Source: Bathymodiolus brooksi
Lineage: Eukaryota; Mollusca; Bivalvia; Mytilida; Modiolidae
Length of the DNA: 64,000 nt
Direction: 5' to 3'
Assembly (NCBI GenBank): GCA_963680875.1
Contig: OY804588.1
Coordinates: forward strand, 77,896,829-77,960,828
In this document: piece after piece, positions 1 through 11,800 of the stretch
Numbering within the stretch: the stretch's first letter is position 1
Layout: the number at the start of each line of letters is the position of its first letter
Notes under the pieces: model-generated
The model's input: the letters and a program-made list of their open reading frames with translations, nothing else
What the model was told of the DNA's origin: nothing
Database searches by the model: none
Program-made: the position numbers and the translations under genes

Positions 1-2384
1 CATCTGCTAGATCTATAACAACCAGTGTATATACATATTTTATGAGTCGTTTTATGTGACTGTGATAGGAACTTTTATAAATATTTATTATACGCGTCGC
101 TATATATTATGGTGGTGAATTGACATATTATGTGTTTTATACTGTGCCAGTCTGTGGTGATAGTGACTTTTATGTATCCTTGATAGTGACTTTTATATAT
201 ATATATTACGCGTCGTATTTATTATAGTGGTGGATTAACCTTCCTCTTTTATTGAGGTGTGCCTTGATTGGCAGAAATTCGTCTACAGATACCTTTGTCT
301 ATTGTTTTTATGATTTGTTTGCATACATAGAGCTACCGAAGAAAATCTGTCAATCATGAAGCTATTAAATTGTCCGGTCTAAAATGTCTGCCATTGTATA
401 GGCCCTACGTGTTCCTTTTTTTGTACAAAGCGCGATCAATACAACTTTCACTTTGCACGTTCAATCCATATCTCACCCGTATCCGAATCCAGCTTTTTTA
501 ATATTTTGTTATCTTCCGGTTTCAGAAAAAACGTGTGTTATTTCTTTAATATTTTTTTAATCGCTTAGACAACATGAAAATATAGCAATACACACGTAAC
601 TCATTATGAAGAATTACCACGAGACATATGGGAAATATATCTCAGTTTAATTTAACAAGTAAATATTTCCAAAAGTCCGATTCGTAAAGACAAAGTCAAA
701 GATTGACAAGCATAAATGTGTCTTAAAAGTTAAATGGCCAAGTTCATGAGTTGTCCTACATGTATTTAAGTCAAGAACAAATCCAGCATATAAAAACTGG
801 TATTTTGAATATAGCATAAACAGACCTTATCTTGATTCTTCCCCGTCCAGAAGTGAAAGGGGGAAAATGACGAGTCCAGTTCAAAAGAGTACATTAAAAT
901 TTAAAGTTTCCTGATTAACAATCTAATTAAAATTAGAATTTTGATTCATCTTTATGTTTTATGTATTTTGACGACATCCTAACATCTAACAACAACCCGT
1001 TTGGAGTCTTATCATGTAACGCTTTATTCATCTTTGACGTCCAATCACATACAAGACGGTTAAATATACTGACCAATTTAATTATGCAACCACTCATTGC
1101 ATGTTTCCGGGTTTAAATGAGAGTAATCTCATTGCCGGTGTCATATGGTATTTGGATTAAAATAGCAGAGACATGTTAAAATCAAATGTGTATATTGTGA
1201 GTCATGGGTTTTGAACCAACATTATACATGTCACTTTCAACAATATTTCTGTGTTGTTTCATTCAAATTTATTGGTAGAGAGCTAGCTAGAGGAAACCAG
1301 ATTATTCAGGGAAATTCACAAACCTGACGTTGACACACAAAGTTGTATTGAGTACAACTCACCTATTTTATATCCAAATACTGTATCATGGTGGTACAAG
1401 GTATCACTGAGGGAAAAAATGGAATTACAGTCGTATACATGTACATGTATATAAAATAAAATAAATATCAAGACCACATGGTGACTGAAAGGAACTGTAA
1501 CTTTTCTGTTTGCTTACATTAACAACATTTTCTCACCCCTTGGATAAAGTAGTCCGTTAGTTTAGGTGAAAAAGATTTTTCTATTTTACCCCGGCTCCAG
1601 GGTAAGACAAGCTACACGCCGTTTTCCCCGCAATATTGTTTTCCATTGTTGAATTAAATTGTTGATTTATAGTGTCTTGACAGTATTTTAAATGTATTTC
1701 ACAATAAAATACAATAAAATACAATGTATTTTATTTATAAATACATTATAAATGCTATTACAACAGCAATAAATGCCTGTAAAAAAATTAATTTGACGTT
1801 GGTCAAAGGGAGGAAATTGTTTTTATTTACATTAGTTACCTAACAAGGGAGAGTACTCTATATTTTCTCAATGTAAACAAATATTGAAAGATGAGAAAAA
1901 GAGACAAACATCGTAAAAGGTGCAAGATTTTGTTATTGTAGAATCTATCACAAGTTTGTTAACTTTATTATTTTGAAACTCTTTAAAGTTGTAAAATGAA
2001 AATCTTGTTTTATTTTATTACGTGGCATTTTGGTCAGGACTGTGGCTGTGATACGGTTTGCAAATTAATGCACCAAACTACACAACAAGTAAACAAACAT
2101 TGACACGGTAGAAAGGGGTGAGAAAAAGAGTCAAACACCGTAAAAGGTGCAAGATAGTAAAATCTGTGACACCCTCGGGTAAGATTTAAATCATATTGGA
2201 CTCGGACAAGCCTCGTCCGATACGATTTAAATCTTACCCTCGGGTGTCACAGATTTTACTATCTTGCACCTCTCCCGGTGTTAGACCCTATATATCTTGT
2301 GTTTATGTTGAATTATATTTCTTTCTTCCATAATATTTCTTGTCACAAAAAGACAGAGATTTCTTTCCCAAAGAGAGGTAAGGT
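1..2384. other. Upstream of WDR6: no gene recognised
   Basis: AT-rich sequence with no ORF of recognisable family. A short direct repeat of an agaaaaagag/taaaaggtgcaaga block occurs at 1890-1930 and 2120-2155, and a foldback sits at 2145-2271. The WDR6 promoter and non-coding first exon should be here but I cannot place them. Confidence 0.5.
2145..2271. repeat. Foldback element, 127 bp near-perfect palindrome
   Basis: Arm from aggtgcaagatagtaaaatc is mirrored by gattttactatcttgcacct; arms are about 48 bp with few mismatches, and the centre (ggactcgg / cctcgtcc) is also imperfectly palindromic. Confidence 0.85.
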
Positions 2385-2520
2385 TTTTATGGTGTTTAAT
2401 GTCACTTTGAACAATATTTCAGTTATATTGTGGCTCTCAGTTTTATTGTTGCAGGAAACCGGAATACCCTGAGAAAACCACAGACCTGTCACAAGTCACT
2501 GACAAACTTTACGACCATGA
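2385..2520 (-). mobile_element. SINE type 1, 3' portion
   Basis: Family description: in sense orientation a tRNA-like head (gtgatcgtatggtagttgga, B-box-like gagttcgaaccccg), a body with ggtttcctccaccaataaaa, and a tail gaaatattgttgaaagtggc followed by gttaaacacca. This copy keeps the tail and part of the body. Confidence 0.75.
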
Positions 2521-2730
2521 TGGCCCCCTCTTTCCCAAATATCGTGTATATTTTGAATTCATAGTTCGATCTTCCGTAATGTTTCTTGTTTCAAATTTCT
2601 TTCCCACAGACAGAGAGAGATGATGTACTACAGGTACTTGTGTTTGTTTATTCTGTTGATACTAAAGTATTTGCAATATTTTTTTTTCAGACATCAAAAT
2701 GTCCCTGTGAAACTATTTAAAAATTGTCGG

Positions 2731-2806
2731 ATGGAAATAGTCGAGTGTATTTATCATACTGGACCTGTCACAGCGCTCCATGTGTTGGACAAAAACGTGA
2801 TTGCAG
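2731..2806 (+). CDS. WDR6: WDR6 coding exon 1
   Basis: Starts [20 protein letters not shown] and ends in phase 1 at attgcag/gtattg. A T-rich acceptor ends at 2690, so the transcribed exon probably begins at 2691 with a short 5' UTR; a non-coding first exon upstream is implied but not found. The frame stays open upstream to 2691 without another ATG, so the start at 2731 is the simplest choice. Confidence 0.8.
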
Positions 2807-5800
2807 GTATTGAAGCAACAATTTAATCTGAGGAGAGGGAGGGATAGATAAAGGGCCCAATGTAACATTCAGTTAAAATTAGTCTTAAAACTTTTGTATC
2901 AACAACAATTACAGGAATAAATACTTTTGTTATGCCCTGTGAAACAAAAAGTTTCAAAAATACTTGGAAATATTTTCCCCCAACAGAACTAAACCACTTT
3001 CTTTTCACAATGTAATAGAAGAATACTGCATACCTGATGAAGGTTATTCCAGAAACGTGTCCTGCACACTAAATAAGATATCTATGTTGTTATTATAATA
3101 TTTAAAATATAAGGTATGATGCCTTGTACGCTGAGTTGATTTGTTTGCCTTTGTCTTAAAATAGTGTTGTGCACCTTAATTGTGGTCAACAACCATAACA
3201 ACTGGGCCACATAGGCCCATACATTTTATGAATGTGATTATACTCATGAGGTCAAGCCATGGTTCTGTCAAACAAAAGCATATAGAATTGGTATTTGTTG
3301 CTTCACTGCTAGACTTGCAGCATTTAGGAGGAAGAGCAAAGACTGGCTGATTCGGAACCAGGATAATATGTCCGAGTGAAGTGACATGGAATGTTGTTTC
3401 AGTGAGCTAGAACTACAAAATGTATAAAAACCCAACTAAGTGTGTGGTCTAGTACAAAACAAGCATGATTATCTTCTCATGGAATTTAACTTGTTTTCAT
3501 CATGATATCTAGAGCTCTGCAAAAGTGCTCTTTAGTGTTAAACATATTAAATAAAAATCGCTCACTCATTCCAAATCTTTTGTTATTCATCTTGTGTATG
3601 TTTCTGTTTTAAGGTTGTGGAGATTCCCTATACTTTGTTATTCAGCCTGTGTATGTTTCTGTTTTAAGGTTGTGGAGATTCCCTGTACTTTGTTATTCAG
3701 CCAGTGTACATGTATGTTTCTGTTTTAAGGTTGTGGAGATTCCCTGTACTTTGTTATTTAACCTGTACATGTTTTTCTTTTAAGGTTGTGGAGATTCCCT
3801 GTACTTTGTTATTTAACCTGTACATGTTTTTCTTTTAAGGTTGTGGAGATTACCTGTACTTTGTTATTTAACCTGTACATGTTTTTCTTTTAAGGTTGTG
3901 GAGATTCCCTGTACTTTGTTATTTAACCTGTACATGTTTTTCTTTTAAAGTTGTGGAGATTCCCTGTACTTTGTTATTTAACCTGTACATGTTTTTCTTT
4001 TAAGGTTGTGGAGATTCCCTGTACTTTGTTATTTAACCTGTACATGTTTTTCTTTTAAGGTTGTGGAGATTCCCTGTTCTTTGTTATTTAACCTGTACAT
4101 GTTTTTCTTTTAAGGTTGTGGAGATTACCTGTACTTTGTTATTTAACCTGTACATGTTTTTCTTTTAAGGTTGTGGAGATTACCTGTACTTTGTTATTTA
4201 ACCTGTACATGTTTTTCTTTTAAGGTTGTGGAGATTACCTGTACCTATATGATGTAGATACAACACAATGTTTCCAGAGAATTTCAGTTTTACCTTGTAC
4301 AAGAATACATGGAATTAGATCACATAATGGTAATATATACTTATATTGTTAACTAAATGTCAGAGGTGCTATCTATTCTAAATGTCAGAGAAAACTGAAG
4401 GAGCTATCTATTCTATATGTCGGAGAAAACCGAAGGTGCAATCAAGAATAGATACCATATAACTAACTGTCAGAGAAAACCGAAGGTGCAATCAAGAATA
4501 GATAATCCATAGAACTAACTGTCAGAGAAAACCGAAGATGCAATCAAGAATAGATAATCCATAGAACTAACTGTCAGAGAAAACCGAAGGTGCAATCAAG
4601 AATAGATACCATATAACTAACTGTCAGAGAAAACCGAAGGTGCAATCAAGAATAGATAATCCATAGAACTAACTGTCAGAGAAAACCAAAGGTGCAATCA
4701 AGAATAGATAATCCATAGAACTAACTGTCAGAGAAAACCGAAGGTGCAATCAAGAATAGATAATCCGTAGAACTAACTGTCAGAGAAAACCGAAGGTGCA
4801 ATCAAGAATAGATAATCTGTAGAACTAAATGTCAGAGAAAACCGAAGGTGCAATCAAGAATAGATAATCCATAGAACTAACTGTCAGAGAAAACCGAAGG
4901 TGCAATCAAGAATAGATAATCCATAGAACTAAATGTCAGAGAAAACCAAAGGTGCAATCAAGAATAGATAATCTGTAGAACTAACTGTCAGAGAAAACCG
5001 AAGGTGCAATCAAGAATAGATAATCCGTAGAACTGAATGTCAGAGAAAACCGAAGGTGCAATCAAGAATAGATAATCCATAGAACTAAATGTCAGAGAAA
5101 ACCGAAGGTGCAATCAAGAATAGATAATCCGTAGAACTAACTGTCAGAAAACCGAAGGTGTAATCAAGAATAGATAATCCATAGAACTAACTCAGAGAAA
5201 ACCGAAGGTGCAATCAAGAATAGATACCATAGAACTAACTGTCAGAGAAAACTGAAGGTGCAATCAAGAATAGATAATCTGTAGAACTAACTGTCAGAGA
5301 AAACCGAAGGTGCAATCAAGAATAGATAATCCTTAGAACTAACTGTCAGAGAAAACCGAAGGTGTAATCAAGAATAGATAATCCATAGAACTAACTGTCA
5401 GAGAAAACCGAAGGTGCAATCAAGAATAGATACCATAGAACTAACTGTCAGAGAAAACCGAAGGTGCAATCAAGAATAGATAATCCGTAGAACTAACTGT
5501 CAGAGAAAATGGAAGGTGCAATCAAGAATAGATAATCCGTAGAACTAACTGTCAGAGAAAACCAAAGGTGCAATCAAGAATAGATAATCTGTAGAACTAA
5601 ATGTCAGAGAAAACCTAAGGTGCAATCAAGAATAGATAATCCGTAGAACTAACTCAGAGAAAACCGAAGGTGCAATCAAGAATAGATAATCCGTAGAACT
5701 GAATGTCAGAGAAAACCGAAGGTGCAATCAAGAATAGATAATCCATAGAACTAAATGTCAGAGAAAACCGAAGGTGCAATCAAGAATAGATAATCCGTAG

Positions 5801-8800
5801 AACTAACTGTCAGAGAAAACTGAAGGTGCAATCAAGAATAGATAATCCATAGAACTAACTCAGAGAAAACCAAAGGTGCAATCAAGAATAGATACCATAG
5901 AACTAACTGTCAGAGAAAACTGAAGGTGCAATCAAGAATAGATAATCTGTAGAACTAACTGTCAGAGAAAACCGAAGGTGCAATCAAGAATAGATAATCC
6001 ATAGAACTAACTGTCAGAGAAAACCGAAGGTGCAATCAAGAATAGATAATCCATAGAACTAACTGTCGGAGAAAACCGAAGGTGCAATCAAGAATAGATA
6101 ATATGTAGAGCTAACTGTCAGAGAAAACCAAAGGTCCAATCAAGAATAGATAATCTGTAGAACTAACTGTCAGAGAAAACCGAAGGTGCAATCAAGAATA
6201 GATAATCCGTAGAACTAACTGTCAGAGAAAACCAAAGGTGCAATCAAGAATAGATAATCCGTAGAACTAAATGTCAGAAAACCAAAGGTGCAATCAAGAA
6301 TAGATAATCCGTAGAACTAACTGTCAGAGAAAACCGAAGGTGCAATCAAGAATAGATAATCCGTAGAACTAAATGTCAGAGAAAACCGAAGGTGCAATCA
6401 AGAATAGATAATCCATAGAACTAAATGTCAGAGAAAACCGAAGGTGCAATCAAGAATAGATAATCCGTAGAACTAACTGTCAGAGAAAACCGAAGGTGCA
6501 ATCAAGAATAGATAATCCGTAGAACTAAATGTCAGAGAAAACCGAAGGTGCAATCAAGAATAGATAATCCGTAGAACTAACTGTCAGAGAAAACCGAAGG
6601 TGCAATCAAGAATAGATAATCCGTAGAACTAACTGTCAGAGAAAACCGAAGGAGCAACACAGACCACACCACAAAAAACCAGGGTTGAACCCAAGTTCTT
6701 GTGTAGGGTAATCAGTTCCTGTTTCTTATCAAACAACTGGAATGTAACTCATATTATAATCAAGTGCTGTAAAAGTCTTGTAGGTGATACAGGAAAGATC
6801 CATTACCATTTGAGTAATGGATATTTTGTAACGGTCGAACAGTTTGTGAGGATGATCGTAGAATTTCTAATTTTAAGATAATTCCAGTACTATAAGATAT
6901 TGTAATATGTATATTTGAATTATGAATTTAAATTCTGAATTTTGATTGATTAGGATTATTGGTGTTTGTCGTCACTTTCTACTATTTTTAGCTATATGCA
7001 TATTATGACTACATGACTTATTGTAGGATCCCATGGACTTCAGCAGAAAGAAAATTTAGAATACTATTGTAGTTTATTATTGATAGGTAACCATGGTGAT
7101 TTGTGTGTGTTTGGTGAGAAGAGAATCTTGTATTGTTAAATTGTAGTTTTTTATTGACAGGTAACCATGGTGATTTGTGTGTGTTTGGTGAGAAGAAATC
7201 TTGTATTGTTAAAGTAGACAAAAATGGTTTGACAGCGACAGACCGGAAAATAGAATTAAAGGACTGGATTTGGGACGCACAGTTTCTAAACGTTTGTATA
7301 ATACTATATTAACATACATATGGTACTAATTGATCATTTTGAACCACATCTGTGGTGTAATGTAGAGTGCTGGCCTCGCGGTCGATTGTGGATTCATGCC
7401 CAGGTCATGAACCACATCTGTGGTGTAATGTAGAGTGCTGGCCTCTATTGCGGTAGATTGTGGATTCAAGCCCAGGTCATGAACCACATCTGTGGTGTAA
7501 TGTAGAGTGCTGGCCTCTATTGCGGTAGATTAGATTAAACATATTTTATTGCTAAATATTATAACAATTGGATTGGACACAAATTATAACAATTTACAAG
7601 GGTCCTCTCCACATAATAAATAATTACAATAGTACATGCATCAGCAATAGTAAAATACAATATACAATATTATAATAAATTCTTTGAAAAATGAAAAAAA
7701 AGGAGACACAACAAAAAAACAAAAACAAAATACAAAACAAAAAGCATGAAATTATATAATATAAGCATGTTTTACCATTCTTGTATCTGAGATGAAATTG
7801 ATTGATTGATTGTTAAATTAATCAAATATATATTTGGGAGGGGGGGGGGGGGAGTGTTGTGATCATAAATGGGTAAAACGTTTTGTTCGTTTGATGTAAA
7901 GTTGTACAGATTTGAAAATTTGCAGATTCTGCATCTCAGTTAAGGTGTCATCGCCAAAAAGTAAGACTTCAATTTTAAGTTCATAAAGAAAAACTAGTCT
8001 TAATTTCAATTCTTCTCTTGCTTCGTTGTAAAGACAACATTCTAATATATAATGAATTGCATCTTCAAATGCACACCCACATATACAGCCTGGATCATTA
8101 GCCAAATGCACACGAAAAAGATCAGCATTCAAGCTACTGGATCTATGTAAACATTGATCATTTATATTGCCTGTATACTATATTAACATTTGAGTACTGG
8201 CTGTATATAAACATTGATCATTTATATTGCCTGTATACTATATTGACATATTAGTACTGGCTGTATATAAACATTGATCATTTATATTGCCTGTATACTA
8301 TATTAATATTTTAGTACTGGCTGTATATAAACATTGATCATTTATATTGCCTGTATACTATATTAATATTTTAGTACTGGCTGTATATAAACATTGATCA
8401 TTTATATTGCCTGTATACTATATTAACGTTTTAGTACTGGCTGTATATAAACATTGATCATTTATATTGCCTGTATACTATATTAACGTTTTAGTACTGG
8501 CTGTATATAAACATTGATCATTTATATTGCCTGTATACTATATTAACATTTTAGTACTGGCTGTATATAAACATTGATCATTCATATTACCTGTATACTA
8601 TATTAACATTTTAATACTGGCTGTATATAAACATTGATCATTTATATTGCCTGTATACTATATTAACATTTTAGTACTGGCTGTATATAAACATTGATCA
8701 TTTATATTGCCTGTATACTATATTAATATTTTAGTACTGGCTGTATATAAACATTGATCATTTATATTGCCTGTATACTATATTAACGTTTTAGTACTGG

Positions 8801-11800
8801 CTGTATATAAACATTGATCATTTATATTGCCTGTATACTATATTAACATATTAGTACTGGCTGTATATAAACATTGATCATTTATATTGCCTGTATACTA
8901 TATTAACATTTTAGTACTGGCTGTATATAAACATTGATCATTTATATTGCCTGTATACTATATTAACATTTTAGTACTGGCTGTATATAAACATTGATCA
9001 TTTATATTGCCTGTATACTATATTAACGTTTTAGTACTGGCTGTATATAAACATTGATCATTTATATTGCCTGTATACTATATTAACATTTTAGTACTGG
9101 CTGTATATAAACATTGATCATTTATATTGCCTGTATACTATATTAACGTTTTAGTACTGGCTGTATATAAACATTGATCATTTATATTGCCTGTATACTA
9201 TATTAACATTTTAGTACTGGCTGTATATAAACATTGATCATTTATATTGCCTGTATACTATATTAACGTTTTAGTACTGGCTGTATATAAACATTGATCA
9301 TTTATATTGCCTGTATACTATATTAATATTTTAGTACTGGCTGTATATAAACATTGATCATTTATATTGCCTGTATACTATATTAATATTTTAGTACTGG
9401 CTGTATATAAACATTGATCATTTATATTGCCTGTATACTATATTAATATTTTAGTACTGGCTGTATATAAACATTGATCATTCATATTACCTGTATACTA
9501 TATTGACATATTAGTACTGGCTGTATATAAACATTGATCATTTATATTGCCTGTATACTATATTAACGTTTTAGTACTGGCTGTATATAAACATTGATCA
9601 TTTATATTGCCTGTATACTATATTAACATATTAGTACTGGCTGTATATAAACATTGATCATTTATATTGCCTGTATACTATATTAACGTTTTAGTACTGG
9701 CTGTATATAAACATTGATCATTTATATTGCCTGTATACTATATTAACATATTAGTACTGGCTGTATATAAACATTGATCATTTATATTGCCTGTATACTA
9801 TATTAACATTTTAGTACTGGCTGTATATAAACATTAGAGGTACATGTATCACTTTTCTTTGTATGTGTTATCTTGGTTGTCATGACATTATAGTTAATCT
9901 ATAATTGCTGTACCACACTTTATGGTATTTAATCAAATCTTCCACATTTTATTTAGGTGACATATGAGCTAAGAAACTTTGTTAGATTATAGAAACAAGT
10001 GACATCTGCCTTCCACAAAATACATACAGTCAAACCTGCATTAAGAGGTCTCCTTTCGTAAAAAGAAAAAAATGTTTTTTTAAGACAGGTGACCTCTTAA
10101 AAGAGGTTCAATTCATATGAAATTTACTATGATAGGACAAGAAAAGGGTGACCTTTTAATACAGGTGACTGCTTAATAGAGGTGACTACATGGGCAGGTT
10201 TGACTGTATATTTTTTAACATTATTTTATAGCACTGGTATTGTCATATATATACATTTTGTATATATATTAAAAAAAGCGGATGTGGTCGAATGGTCTAG
10301 GGCGCTGGACGTAAGGCTAAGCGAATGGTGCTGCAGTGTATCAATGGTGTGAGTTCAAATCCCGTCGAGGGAAGAACAAAAATTTGACAGCTCAAAAATC
10401 TAATTCTAACACTATTTGGTTTAATTTTCAGACGTATATATTAAAAAAAAATATATATATATATATGGACTGTTGATTTTGTGTATTATAGACCTAATTA
10501 TTCTTGTTATGCAGGTTAATGAAGACAATAAAAGGGAGATTGTATTTGCCTTGGCACACAATACAATTATCAGATGGGATAGTGACGGCAAACGGATATT
10601 AGATGTCATACAGTGTGACGAAAACAGTATATTGTATCCAATTTCTGTATATTTTATACTAAAGGTTTCGATGTACCTTGTCACACAAAACAAAAATGAG
10701 ATCTGTTGGTGGTGGGGTTTGTTTGTTTGTTTGTTGTTTGATGGTGTTTAACACCATTTTCAACAATATTTCAGTTATATCTAGGCAGTCAGTTTTATTT
10801 GTGAAGAAAACTGGATGACCCGCAGAAAACCACCGACCTATTGCAAGTTACTGACAAACTTTATCACATAATGTTGTACACCTCGCCCTGATCGAGATTT
10901 GATCTCACAACATCAGTGGTGATAGGCACTGATTGCATAGGTAGTTTTAAATCCAACTATCATACGATCACGACAGCCACAGGGACAATATGAAGAATAC
11001 AGTAACGCTATAATTATGAAAAGAAAGTTTATGCAATGACGGTTAACAATTCTGTCTATATCAACAAAACAATCACCTCTCATCTTAACTCACTGAACAC
11101 ACAAAAAAGACCATGAGTATAACGTTGGAAGTCCAGATCCTGGCTTGAGACAGGCACAAAAATGTGGCAGGGTTAAAACTGTATCTAATTACTGTTTATT
11201 TCTGACTAAAGGTCTATATTTACCTTGACACACAAAACAATATTCAGATGAAATGGTGGTGGGGGAATTGGGATGTGGGGGCAGTCTGAATAAAACAGTA
11301 TACTGGAAATCAGAAAATAAATCAATAACCAGCATGTGTCAACATCACCAGCGTTCTTTAGAAATCATGTCAACGAATGACAACTATTTACATACGTCAG
11401 TCGATTGACAGCTTTCTTTAATATTTTTACTGGAAAAATAAATAGATGTTAAGAAACCAAACTAACAATTTAATATTTGCATTCACCACTGTCCTGTATA
11501 AATACCTGAAATCACTCTGAAATGTCAAGGCGTACTCGATACAACATTATGTAATAAAGTTTGTCATTGACTTCCGACAGGTCTGTGGTTTTCTCTGGGT
11601 ACACCACCAATAAAACTGACTGCCACGATAAAATTGAAATATTTTTGAAAGTGGCGTTAAACACCATAAATCAAAAACCAAACCACTCTGAAATGATGTC
11701 TATAATATTTCTGTCAGTGCACAAGTATGTCAGGAATTTCATCATTACATTGTTTATATAGCTAAAAAAGGACTTCATATAATAGAATATACAATATTTT

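Noticed and set aside
8151..9835. Regular array that might be taken for a CRISPR
   Set aside because: Units are contiguous with no unique spacers, no cas genes occur and the context is animal introns; the same holds for 4353-6653, 42357-44340 and 49219-50043.
10278..10376. A functional tRNA gene
   Set aside because: A- and B-box-like motifs are present but the 5' and 3' ends do not pair into an acceptor stem and no plausible anticodon arm was found; fits a SINE head.
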